Assembly (NCBI GenBank): GCA_950295325.1
Contig: OX485803.1
Coordinates: forward strand, 8,990,001-9,054,000
DNA length: 64,000 nucleotides
From: Polytrichum commune
Taxonomy: Eukaryota; Streptophyta; Polytrichopsida; Polytrichales; Polytrichaceae
Reading direction: 5' to 3'
Below, piece by piece: positions 1-11,570 of this stretch (positions are counted from its first letter, which is position 1; every line of letters begins with the position of its first letter). The notes under the pieces were generated by a model that saw only the letters and a program-made list of their open reading frames with translations, ran no database searches and had not been told where the DNA came from. Made by a program: the position numbers and the translations under genes.

Positions 1-299
1 AGTAGTTTAGGGTCATCTCAGACCAATGTATTTGGTGGCTTTTAAGAGGAGCCTGACTTGTGCCAACCTGCGCTAGGGGGGGGGGGGTTGGCCAATCCAG
101 CAACTCCATGTACACATGTGGCACCAAATACCATGATAAACTATGTAGTATTGTGCCATACACATACAATTGGTGACACCAAAGACAATTTAGTGCATTG
201 TGCATTGCTTGTTAAACTTTGATGTCTTAGTCCACTTAGTCTCTCTTTTATACACGGGACATACTTTTCACTAGGTGAACTGGCCATCTTAAAGTTGTT

Positions 300-745
300 G
301 GTATCAAAGGCCTAAAATTCACTTAGTAAGGTGGTTGAGTAGTAAATGGTTATTTTTCCCGACTAGTCCATTTTTCCTAGGATTATTGACCCTATAATGT
401 TTGGTGTCATATTTTGAGCACGTAATCCACTCTCTTTTAAACGTGTCTCTTATGGTGTTCATTCCTAGACTATGAAGCAACACATATCGAAGGTGACTTG
501 TAATTGGACATTTCTACCTTTGCACCCACTTCTAGTAGGATATGAGGGTCAATTCCTCCTCATCCTCGGAGATTATATGAATGTCTTGTTCCCTAAAGGG
601 CATGAAGTTTCCTCATTCTCATAAAATCACTCATATAGATCTCCTAAATTGTGTGGACTATAATGCCTAGGGCGGTTAACGTAATTTGAGCACCTTAAGC
701 AATCTCTTTTAAGCACATGTCTTCCTTGTGTTTGTTCTTGAATTA
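300..745 (+). repeat. Dispersed repeat R1, two diverged units in tandem
   Basis: Two related stretches lie head to tail, about 300-480 and 540-745. Each contains the signature TTTGAGCACNTAATCCACTC or a close variant, followed by CTCTTTTAA and then a GTGT-rich segment. The same order of motifs recurs near 14.6, 44.1, 53.9 and 58.3 kb. These are the most decayed copies. No coding capacity is visible. The rest of 1-1076 shows only a 12-base G run at 76-87. Confidence 0.5.
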
Positions 746-1076
746 AATCATGTCTAAGTGACATTATTCAAATATAGTTGTCCGATTAAGATTAGTCTTG
801 ACCAAATTTGATACTACTCATCAAGATAGGTTATTGTTTTAAGTGAATCTTGTTTAAGTTATGACTAGAGGATTCACACATTTGGTCCTTTGCTTCCAGC
901 TTAGCACTTATAATAATTGGTCATCAAAATTTTCAGTAACTATTCCATGACATTCCACATGGGTTGTGCGTTCAGTTAAGAAAGACTATCAAATGTACAT
1001 GCATTATGATGAGCTTGGACTATGTGATCAAAAGAACTTGAGCATTTTAGGTTCAATAAGATGTAAATGCAATGAG

Positions 1077-1517
1077 CATAACATTAAGTAGCAACCCTGG
1101 AATGACCTTCTCAAAAGAGCATCAAACCGGCACGTACCGGTTTGATGCTCTTTCAAGAGCAAAGGTACCACTACTTTTGAGTTTTACTTAGGCTATTTTT
1201 TAATTTATTTGGGTAGTTACTTTCAATGAATTAGTTATGGCAGTTTCTAGGACAAAACTAATGCCAAGTGGTGGTAAAGGTTATAATCTAGGCAAAATTA
1301 CGATTTGAACAAATCTAACTAGCTATGAACCAAAGGGAAAGTTGGTGAGGTCAAAAAGGTAGTTGCATTTTTTGGAAAAGTCTCCCAACACCCGCACTGG
1401 ATACCTTTTTGAATCATCCATTCATTCACCCTTGCTTTGCAAGCCTTTTCCTTCTTGCTGAGGTAATATTGTGGATACTCAAAGGGTACCCTCCTAGCAT
1501 GGCTAGTTAATGTTATG
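1077..1517 (+). mobile_element. Inverted-repeat element R6, copy 1
   Basis: The ends form terminal inverted repeats: CATAACATTAAGTAGC on the left and the complement of CATAACATTAACTAGC on the right. A second copy in opposite orientation lies at 9811-10226 and aligns along nearly its whole length. Near the left end is a sharp palindrome, about 1114-1153, with 17-base arms (AAAGAGCATCAAACCGG) and a 6-base loop. No target-site duplication is clear and no ORF stands out. It is probably a non-autonomous DNA transposon, but a small LTR-derived relic cannot be excluded. Confidence 0.6.
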
Positions 1518-1543
1518 AGAGGGCCTAATATGCGATCATTTAA

Positions 1544-2368
1544 CCCCTAAGTGCCCAAGCCTTTCGGAATGCACTTTTCCTAAGAAATATGTGCATGGCT
1601 TTAATACAATCCCCAATGGAGGAATTTGTCTTTTATCCAAAATCTAACCGTATAGATGTTTAAAGAACTTGTTTATTAGTATGCATACCAATTTTGAGAC
1701 CGAGATTGCATAAGAGTTGTGAGATTCAAACAAGAGAAATGTATACATTCTTTTTTTTGTATGCCGCCCCTCCCCACAATGTTGGTATGATTTGCTCATA
1801 AGTGTTTTTAGGAGTTTGAGGTGACACGAACAACTCCAACATGTGAAAGAATACGAAAATGTGATTCCAAAGACCCTATGTATGCATGTAGAGCTATCCC
1901 AATCATTTCGCAATCCTCCTTGCAATTCTTGAAATGCATTTTCTTTATTTTAACACTTGACGATTTGATATTGCAAATTACTTCACATTGGTAATTGTGA
2001 ATACTAATATTCGACGGTCAAAAATATGGATTTTTTTTACTCTTTCCACTACGACACTTTTCAAAAGAAATGAATAATGAGAACTCTTTGGATGTCAAAA
2101 ACAAGTACAATAGTCCATTTAGCTGAAACATTGAGGAAATAGTAAAGCACTTTCTCCACCCATTCCCTACATCACGGACATGTATGCCTTTGCGACCCTC
2201 TCTAAAATTGAATATTTACTCTTTTTGGTCAAAAATGCCTCAATCCAAAAGTTGTCCTTCCATACTGCCCGCCAAAAAAATTTACGCGGTCAAAGGAATT
2301 TACCTACCCACACACAAACGAGCCGAAATTTTTGATCAACCATATATGGTTGCTCGGGCACTTAGGGG
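1544..2368. mobile_element. TTAA-flanked TIR element, family T1, copy 1
   Basis: The element is bounded on both sides by TTAA and has inverted ends CCCCTAAGTGCCCAAGC and GCTCGGGCACTTAGGGG. The 825-bp body is about 95% or more identical by eye to 32566-33369, except for a roughly 21-bp segment near 2119-2140 that the other copy lacks. A 93-codon minus-strand frame (1644-1925) is conserved in both copies but resembles no protein I know. TTAA duplication with C-rich ends is the habit of piggyBac-type transposons; assignment to that superfamily is inference because no transposase is visible. Confidence 0.8.
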
Positions 2369-5187
2369 TTAAAGGGGAAGAGAACCTTCACTTTAACCTC
2401 TTCTAACTTTTGTATCTCAACTCTAGTTTTAAAATTCGAGATGATAATCTTTCCTATCCACAATTGCTATATTATGCACATGTTTCAGTTGTGACATTTT
2501 ATGATATGTCAATTCAAAAGCACATCATTGACACATAAACATATATTTCATAGTTTCCAAGAATATATTAAAGTATCAAGTGGAGGAATCGCATGACGTA
2601 CTATTTGCACACACAATAAGTCACACCTACGCAACATGTTGTGAGAGAGGCAAGTGTGTTGAGGCTCCAACGTAGGTAGGGCCATGGATATGCCAATTTC
2701 AAATGTCAATGAACTATATATAAGACATATTAAGCAAGTGTGGATGTTCACTTGTGGTCCCACATTCCCTAGGGGGTGGAGTCTTCATTGGGTACCTAAT
2801 GTGCATGGGTCACTATGAAACTAAACCCCCTGTATATGAAAACTTCATCAAGAAAAACAAATGTATATGTACTAATGATAGGCGAGAAAATGGATTCATG
2901 TATTTATACCAAAATTTTCAATTGAATGTGATAAATGCCTCCACTACATATACAAAATAGAGATTACAACTTCAAAAGGCTCTTATTACAAATAAAATTT
3001 GCTTTCACTTTTCAATTGAATTGTCATTGAACAAATTTTCATCCATAGCATGTACGTAGATAATTGCACCAAACAAAAAAAAGATTAGAGCATAATAACT
3101 TAGGCACAATCTAGAGAGCAAAACTCAAGGGAGCCTATGTTGTTCAAGAGTCTCCAATTTGTGAAAACCTAAAACCCAAATGCAAACCCTAACAAGAATG
3201 GATGTGGTAGTCATTGAGGACTATTACCATATGACAACAATGGATGAAAACATGAATTGGATGAAACAAACACATCTCTTGTTGATTTGTACTCTAAACC
3301 TTAAGGCTCCCTTTTGTACATCTACCTCTACTTCAAATTTCTTAATACACTTTTACAAATGTACACACTAGAAAAGAAAGAAATACCTCTCCCTTACGTA
3401 TACTATGTACGCTAATGCCTCAAATAATTCCCCTTCTTACACTCATGTTAGTTCATATGTGGTAAGAGTCCACCCCCCAGACCACATTCCCACAATCATG
3501 AGACTTTAGACACTTGACCATATAGTTTCTTTAAAGACATGGGGGATAACCTTGATAGGTAGCACATGCAAATGACCCTATATATATGACCACAAAGGGA
3601 TTTAACTTACTATGGCTTAAATGTTATGTTAAACATTGAGATAGGGTTAAAATTTTATAACGGTGTGACTCCACTTTGAAAGGCTAATCCAACAAGATAA
3701 TTGTTACATAAATCGTGTTGGAATTTAAGAACTAATATCATCATAAAATGAAACAATTCCTAATACAATCCAATGGCCCAAATTGCGGAGCTAGAAGTGC
3801 CCAAACATGTACACACAAGCCTTAATGAAAGGTTGACCCATACCATCTCTTATGATTTTAACAGTTTTGAACCACTTTGTTTACATGGAACTCCATATAC
3901 CCAATGCATAAAATAAACAATTTCATGATTTTGGATCATAGATGAGGTTGGAAAAATTTGTCATAATCATAAACTAATCCAGTGAGGGTGGCATTAAAAC
4001 ACACATTCTTACTAAATTGGAATCAAGAGATGAGTGAAAAAATTATGCAGGTTAACCCTAGGCTTTTGCATTCCCAAATTTGGACCATGCATGAGATTCT
4101 CTAGGGTCCGGTTCTATGAGCAACCAAAGTGCATTGGAAGACGGGGTGATTCAAGCACACGGAGTATCCCAATCATGTGTGTGGTACTAATTCTTGAAGC
4201 ACGCATTATTTTGTCAAATCTCAAAATTAGTGAAGGCTGGAATTTTTACTAAGTGATACTAAATTTATGAATACATGCTTATTTATCATGTAATTTTCAA
4301 GAAAAATAATGTGTGTTCTATGGTGTTTGTAGAGTGTATGATTTGTTTGGTGGGCTCGAAGAAGTTTCTTGTTCTTTTTTTCATTCAGAGCCACTCACTC
4401 CTAAAACATCTTCTAACACTAAGAAACTAAAGAGTGCATTAAGAATTCAGACGCTTTGACACTTTGGGCTCCCGAAACCCTAAATCTTCTGGTGATACTG
4501 ATTTCATAGCGTGAAGAAATTTAGTATCACCTTTGCTAAATTCCCACACACACTATCAGCCTACCCTCACTAAATGGGATAATCAGTGTACTAGGATATG
4601 TACCTAATCTCAAATTTGACTGTCTTGATCTTGCAAGCATTGCAAGATCTCAAGCTTGGAAATAGCATTATGGCAAGAATTGAAAACAATGTTAGCAAAT
4701 CTGTGCGGTTCTGTTAGAATTTGTGATCAACTCTTTAAAAACCTGATGCGAATTTTCTCTCTAGATTTGTCACCTTGGAAAGAAAAAACTATGTTTAAGT
4801 CATGAAGTGGTCCTACCCAAGTGCAAGATTTCATATTTCTGATGACCTTTTACATCTAACGGTCAGTATGTCCAGGAGCAAACCAAAGAAACTTACCTCA
4901 AGTGAACTTTTAAAGGCTTTTGCTCGGTTAACTTTTAAGGACCAAGAGGTCTATTTCCAACCTCCCCCCCCCCCCCCCCCGTGTCCCTCTTGTGACTATT
5001 TGAAAAATGATGATGTCACTTACAACGATAACAATTTAGAGTTATTTGTAAAGTATGGTCGATGAAACTATGGGTTTAGTTCAAAAACTAAGGTTTATGG
5101 GAAGTAACAAAAAGTCACCCAAAGTTTTTTTAATGCTTAAATTATCACACACAAAGAGTGGTGGCATGTTATTAAAAGTTGTTTTTC
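2369..5187. other. Intergenic, no gene recognised
   Basis: This AT-rich stretch has many in-frame stops and only short random frames. A 17-base C run lies at 4964-4980. About 4249-4535 is weakly bounded by an inverted pair (AAGTGATACTAAATTT and its complement near 4505-4525), which may be a decayed MITE. The sequence AAGGACCAAGAGGT at about 4938 recurs near 31777, suggesting a further shared repeat of unknown extent. Confidence 0.5.
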
Positions 5188-5438
5188 TAGCTTGTCCTAC
5201 TAGGATGGGTGGGCGAAGCTAAGCCTTGAATAAGCCAATCCATGATTTAGGATAGTTGGTCCCATGTGCATACCCTATTTAGATTATAAAATTATTTTGA
5301 AGTTTGAGAGGTGAAAAGGTAGGCTCCAATACACGATAATTCATTTAAATAGCGTACGCTCATGGGACCGACTATCCTAAATCATGGATCAGTCTAACCA
5401 AGGCTAAGTTGGCCCACCCATCCTAGTAGGACAAGCTA
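5188..5438. mobile_element. MITE with long terminal inverted repeats
   Basis: Arms of about 79 bases face each other. Both begin TAGCTTGTCCTACTAGGATG and continue through a matching ATCCATGATTTAGGATAGT segment. The whole unit is 251 bp with a short AT-rich centre. A TA dinucleotide flanks both ends, which would fit a Tc1/mariner-like insertion, but the ends lack the Stowaway consensus, so the superfamily is open. Confidence 0.75.
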
Positions 5439-8212
5439 AATGTGAGCTTTCATGGTTTACAAGCAAGCCCAAACCCCAAGATCTTGTGGCATCAAATCTT
5501 GAACCATATCACCAAACCATCACCATTTGAGATTTGTAGTTTTTGAGTTCACATAGATTGATTGTACAATCTGAAAGCATCGAAATGAAAATTCTTGCAC
5601 ATAATGAGTAAGATGATTCATTTCAAATAGTCTATCAAAGGGTGCCAAGTGGTTCACTTTGCTCTATTTATGCAGGTTAAACATGTGTTTGATCATACAT
5701 TATGAGTCTTCCTTTTTCTACTAACAACATACTTTCATACACAAAACTAGATGCTCAAGTTTGCACAAGTTGTGAAGTGAAGGTAATGTAATTATACCTG
5801 ACTTCATGCAAACAAATGATATAATATTCCAAGACTTCAATCCACAAATATGCGACTCTATCCAAGTGTTTGATTCAGTTTAGCGAGCTTCTAAAGTTAA
5901 ATTCTTGTGATGTTCCTATGTTGTTCAGTTCTTGCTCAATGAAGTATATGAAGAATTCACTTTGTATCTTTTCTAAGACCTATCCAACAAACCATCAAGT
6001 CAATCAGTTTTCCACTTAACCATTTGACTCCAATGAAAGACGTTGTTCTTAGACATTGTCAAGCCCTTCACATATTACAAGTGGTACATGACATGACTAG
6101 CTAGGCTTGTCTCAAATCACTTAGGAACTCCAATATATCAATTTTGATGTTAGATTGTTTAGAACTTAGACTTTAAGACTCATATCTTTTGATCCAAAAG
6201 TTTGGATGGTTGTTGGGGAATAGGCCACATGTCTACTTAGATGCAAGAAAGATCCCTAACCTAAGGAGAACAACATAATCTTCAGCCGAGATATCATGTA
6301 CATGTCGTGGTGGAAATAGTTAGCTAGGGGCTCACAACAATCATGTAAGTACTTTATTATGAGATATTGAGAGATTGTTGGACTACCAGTGATTTCAATC
6401 TAGTTCATTACACTCTAAAATTACATTGTTATCCTATTAGGCACTTATTAATTGACACTTAATTGGGTTGGAACACTATTCATAAAATATGAGGAAAGAA
6501 GAGTGGATTTTTCTTGGGATTGATTCCCCTTCACGAATGACCTATATCATTTTTTCATCTTATTAATTCACAATGTGGTCTATAAGAGGTTTGACTCCTA
6601 CACGATTATTGCAATCTCTAAGATCTAGGATTGGGTGTGCATATGACTCTAAATTGAAGGTCCTTACCCATGCACTATGATCCATGTAATATCATTGGTG
6701 GGCTTTGCAAATATTCTTCCTATATGGTTGTGGTAGTTGCCGAACTCCGTAGGCACATGATGCACCGACACATAGGTTACCATCTTTTGTTCTTTCTACT
6801 AGCTTTCTTTTGGCATCCAAGGTCGTACAATAAGTTAGGTTATATATGACCTAGCAATATGTCAAGGACCAAAGCTGATAAACTACTTTTGCACAACATT
6901 CCTAAAAAGCTTGAAGAATGATAGGTAAGAAAGAGATGGCATCAACCATAAGTTGGTATGATTGAGAGACACTTCAACCTTGATCAAAGATGTATATTCT
7001 AATGCATATTTAAGGTGGGTTAATTGAGCATGATTGAAGAATAAGGGTTGCCACCTTCTTTTTTCTTCTTCTTTTTAAAATCAATAATGAAGCAGGCAAG
7101 AAAAGAAAAGAAAAGAAAAGAAAACATCGGTTATTTAACCAACGTGGCAAATTCCAGCGCCTTCCCGACTACTATGACAAGAGGCCAATAAAGCACAAGA
7201 TGAGAGAAAGAAAATGGACCATATGTGTACTAGTTCAATGACAAGTAGTGTCAGGTCACCCACATGAGGCTTCTCCCACGTTTAGGTCACACAATAGGGT
7301 CTTTGTTTCCCAAGAGGATTAGTTTAGTAATGAACTCAAAGGTGTAGCATGGATATAGGGCCAAGTGCCAAGTTGGGAGGTTGACACACATATTAGTGAT
7401 GCTGCAAAGAAACATGTATCAATTGTGTGTGAAGGCATTGTCAACATGTGTACCATTTAATTTTACATTTCAATGATAAAATACACATCGCACTCTATGA
7501 TGGATGGGTAGGCATTTTGGTGACTTATAATTATGTTGTCATTGTCTATAGTATACCATACAATGAGATATACAATGATTTGAATTACATTTTTTTGTAT
7601 AATAGCTACCTAATATGTTATTAAATCTTTAACGTTCAAATTTGTAGGTTGTAGTAAATTGTAATTGTTACAATATTTTTAATGAGCAGTAGTGTTCATC
7701 AACACAAACATCAATTTGTTGGGTAAATCTAGATGACATGATGGACATGGTCTATGGATTAAAATACAAAACATCACAACTTACATGTTAAGTTTGAATA
7801 TCCATATTCGAGGTTCATGTGCCTGAACTAGAGGAGGCCAAATCTCATTAGTTGTGTGATGATGTCTCTCATGTTAGACTCAAATTTTATCCTTGGGGCA
7901 TATATGAATTGGGATTTTCTCCGACTTGCAAAAGATAGTTGATACTTACAACAATGCATACAAGGACACAACAAAGCCTTCCCAATCAACCCTTGGTGAC
8001 CTCCTACGAACCTCAATTTCTTTTGCAAGTCAAAGCTACATAACATTACCCAGCTACATGGTTGTGTTCCATTCTATATTTAGAATCTGACATGGGCCTC
8101 TCACTATCTAACTATCATGAGAAGAAACTTAGACCTTAAGAAGAAATTGATGCCAATACAAATAATGGATAATGTCAGTTTGTATAGTAAGAATATTATG
8201 AATAGCGTTGGT
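5439..8212. other. Intergenic, no gene recognised
   Basis: I see no conserved protein in any frame. The only structured feature is a short AAAAG microsatellite of about five units at 7095-7124. Base composition is uniformly AT-rich. Confidence 0.5.
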
Positions 8213-8284
8213 ATTGACAATGATATTGACAATGATATTGACAATGATATTGACAATGATATTGACAATGATATTGACAATGAT
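8213..8284 (+). repeat. 12-bp minisatellite, six perfect units
   Basis: The unit ATTGACAATGAT is repeated six times without a mismatch, followed by a degenerate unit and a short TAA run. Because 12 is a multiple of 3, the array stays open in several frames on both strands, which explains the repetitive short ORFs seen there. Perfect identity implies recent expansion or continuing slippage. Confidence 0.9.
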
Positions 8285-8810
8285 AGTGTTTCTAATAATA
8301 ATAATACCATGGAATAATATTGGGATAAACATTGTTTCCTGCAAACATGTCATCTTAGGATGAACAATAATACATGTGCATAGTGTTGGGAGTATAACTC
8401 CACCCAAATTTCCAATTTGTTTGAGGGGCCCACGGGATATAATTCCAAGATCATGGAACCAACCCACCTGACTCAATAAAATTGCGTAGATCTCAAGTGG
8501 TCTTTGTACATAAAAGAATCTTCATGGTGAATGAGGGACTTGGATGATGACATGAGGTGATGAACTAAGTATTTTCATGCCAAAACCAAGCCCCATGCCA
8601 AGAAAGCAACCCCAAGGGTTAGATTTGCACCACTACAACCTTGAATTGCAAAAGTGCAATAGAAAGATGCTAGTAATGGATGACCATGATCGATATAAGA
8701 AAACCCAGTTCTTATTCACAACCATGCACAACCATCGACATTTATTCATTTATTTTATTCCTTGTGATGCGAATAATACAAAATCACAATATGTCCTCAA
8801 ATAGTTCAAT
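8285..8810. other. Intergenic with a segment duplicated near 11.4 kb
   Basis: Positions 8617-8790 recur at about 11401-11570, sharing GCACCACTACAA and AAGATGCTAGTAATGGATGA. The two are diverged but colinear. No reading frame is maintained between them, so this is repeat DNA. Confidence 0.5.
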
Positions 8811-9790
8811 TAGCTCAATGGATAGATGAATTGAGATGAAATTAGACAATTCCAACTAGAAGAATGAATGAATTAATCAAGTTGGAATTAGACATTTCCA
8901 CCTAGAAGAATGTGATTGAATCAGAAGAAGGTTGTAAAGGAACCAAAGATAGAAGATTCATAATGGAACTAATGCTAAAGCCATGAATATAAGACTTTAA
9001 TTATATTTGAAAATAGAGAGTAAAAGTAGTGCCTCACAAATTGTCACGTTCCTCAATTGCTCATAAATAATACAATAAACATTTACACTCAATACAATAA
9101 TTGTGAACTTTCAACGGAATATAATATAAAAATTTCACCCTTAACAAATACAATGTGATTGACTATAAGCTCAAACCGCCCGACCACAGGAGTCAAACAA
9201 AATGATCATGTCACATACCTCAGTGGCTCATAAATAATACAATAAAAAATTACACTCAATACAATAATTGTGAACTTTCAACGGAGTATAATATAATAAC
9301 TTTACCCTCAACAAATACAATGTGATTGACTATAAGCTCGAACCACCTGAACATAGGAAACAAATATAATAAATCCTCTCTCCTCTTCCAAGCTTCTTCT
9401 TATGCCAAAGGCACTACTTTTACTTCTATTTTCATATATAGTAAAATTCTTATATTCATAGCTCTAACTTTGATTCCTCTAGAACCTTCTTCTATCTTCT
9501 ATCTTAGTCACATTGTTCAAGTTGGAATTGTCTAATTCCAACATAATTTATTCATCCATTCTTCTAGTTGGAACCATTTAATTCCAACTCAATTCATCTA
9601 TTTATTGAGAGTAGTCTAACTCCGATGAATAGCATCCATCCGCTAAGAGTTGTCTAGCTTCGATTCATATCTTCTAGCTGGAGTTGTCAAATTCCAACAC
9701 AAAGATCTTCTAGAGGGAGGTGTCTAACTCCCAGTTGGAGCTATTGAATTATCTTGTTTATGAAAAGGAATTGTTTGTAGTAATTCACAC
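8811..9790. repeat. Rearranged LTR-like repeat cluster R2
   Basis: Two direct copies of a block starting TGTCACNTNCCTCANTNGCT begin at 9042 and 9209 (period 167). Material from the same repeat lies inverted on the left (8941-9041), so 8815-9040 pairs with about 9370-9605 as a long inverted repeat. A third copy, inverted, lies at 11105-11400. TGTCAC is a common start for plant LTRs, so this may be a head-to-head pile-up of LTR fragments. Positions 9500-9770 hold degenerate tandem units built on CTAGTTGGAGTTGTCTAATT. Confidence 0.5.
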
Positions 9791-9810
9791 TTTGAAAATG
9801 TGGAGACATT

Positions 9811-10226
9811 CATAATATTAAGTAGCAATGCTAGCATAGTATCCTTTAGGTCTCCACAATATTACCTCAACAAGAAGAGAATAGCTTGCAAAGCAAGGAT
9901 GAATGAATGAGCAATCAATTAAAAATAATAGCTTCAAAAAGGTGTTAAAAAGGATTTCAATGTGGGTTTTGAAAGACTTTTTGAAAAAACACAACTACAT
10001 TTTTTATCCCACCAACTTTTCACATTGCTTTATAGCTATTTAGATTTCTAGGCTAATTTAGATCTAGATATTTTAACCATTGAAAGTAATCACCCAAAAT
10101 GGATTAAATAGCCTAAAAAAACTAAAAAATAATGCTACCTTTATTCTTGAAAGAACATCAAACTGGCACACGCCGGTTTGATGCTCTTTTGAGGAGGTCA
10201 TTTCAGGCTTCTTACTTAATGTTATG
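9811..10226 (-). mobile_element. Inverted-repeat element R6, copy 2
   Basis: This is the reverse-complement relative of 1077-1517, with ends CATAATATTAAGTAGC and CTTAATGTTATG. The internal palindrome is retained (about 10158-10198) with two mismatches between arms. Its right end lies directly against the Ty3 RNase H remnant, so it either inserted into, or recombined with, that retrotransposon. Confidence 0.6.
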
Positions 10227-10227
10227 T

Positions 10228-11104
10228 GGGAACAAAGTTTAAGATTAAGAATGACCACCAATCTTTGAGGTACTTCTCCACTCAACCAAATCTTAGTAGA
10301 AGGCAATGTAGGTAGATAGAAGTACTTCAAGAATTTCACTTTGATATAAAATATATTAAAGGCGATGAAAATCTTGTAGTTGATGCGTTGTCTAAACGAC
10401 CTATGACAAATGCAATCTCACATATCAAGTCTTCTTTGATAGATGAGATTAAAACTCATAATGCAAATGAAGATACATTTAAACTATAATTTGAAAATCT
10501 ATGTAAAGATTCCAAGTCCATTGAAGACATTGAATAATTTAAATTTTATGATTTGAGGGATGACATTTTATATTACAATGCAAAAGTTTGTATTCTAATG
10601 TTGGAGATTATAGACCCAATATCATGCATGATCTTTACGATATTTCCATAGCAAACCATATATGATTCCAAAAGATATATACGGCAATAAAATGCCATTA
10701 TTATTGGCTAAGTATGAAGAAAGATATTCAGGAATATCTTGAGCGATGCTTATTGTGTCCAGTGTCCAAAATTGAGCAAATTAAGATCTCGGATTGTTGC
10801 AAACACTTGAGGTGCCAAATTCAAAATTTCAATCGATGAGTATGGATTTTATTGTGAGTCTTCTTAAATTCAAATTTGGTCATGACAACATCTTTGTGAT
10901 TGTTCATTGATTACCAAAGATAGCTCAATTTATTCCGACGTTCACAACATTAACGGCTTCTTGTGTAGCCGATTTGTTTATGAAAAATATCTTTTAGATT
11001 CATGGGTTGCCAACATAATTCATTAATGATTGGGATCCAAAGTTTTAGAGTGAATTTTGGACCACAATTTTTAATATGTGTGGAACCAAAATTAAATTAA
11101 GCAT
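10228..11104 (+). pseudogene. Ty3/gypsy pol remnant (RNase H end to integrase)
   Basis: Reading the plus strand across stops and frame changes gives, in order: an RNase H tail (TDHQSL-like start, then YIKGDENLVVDALSKRP), a decayed integrase zinc-finger region, and the integrase core with SMDFIVSLLKF, DRLPKIAQFIP-like and DPKF-EFW segments. This order (RNase H before integrase) is that of Ty3/gypsy and not copia. Several stop codons and frameshifts show it is dead. The reverse transcriptase part is missing, cut off where the R6 copy begins. Its own LTRs were not identified. Confidence 0.8.
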
Positions 11105-11570
11105 GGGTTACCAAAGATACAAGATTCGTAGTAGAACTAAAGATAGAGCTATGAATAGAAGTCTTTTACTGTATTGGAAATAGAAAGTAAAAGTAGTGCC
11201 TATGACATAAGAAGAACCTCGGCGGGGAAAGAAGATCTTTTTGTTTGTCTCCTATGGTCAGGTGATTTGAGCTTATAGTCAATCATAATGTATCTGTTAA
11301 GGATGAAGTTTTTATATTATACTTTGTTGAAAATTCATGATTTTTATATTGAGTGTAAATTTTTATTGCATTATTTATGAGCGACTGAGGTACATGACAG
11401 TTAAATTGCACCACTACAATCTTTGAATTAAAAACTATAACAGAAAGATGCTAGTAATGGATGACCATTATCGATATAAAAGAACCTGGTTTTGATTCAC
11501 AACAATGCACAACCATCGACATTTATTTATTTATTTATTTCCTTCTTTGTGATGCTGATAACACAAAATC
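11105..11570 (-). repeat. R2 repeat copy joined to the 8.6-kb duplicate
   Basis: Positions 11105-11400 match the reverse complement of 9209-9480, including ATAGTCAATC and TTATTTATGAGC-type motifs. They are followed directly by 11401-11570, which matches 8617-8790. The order of the two blocks is swapped relative to the first locus, as expected if both belonged to a longer repeated unit that was later broken up. Confidence 0.5.

Noticed and set aside
8129-8476. 115-codon minus-strand repeat-rich frame
   Set aside because: Produced by the 12-bp perfect array; no independent support.
10228-11104. Endogenous pararetrovirus instead of Ty3
   Set aside because: An integrase core follows RNase H; plant pararetroviruses lack integrase.
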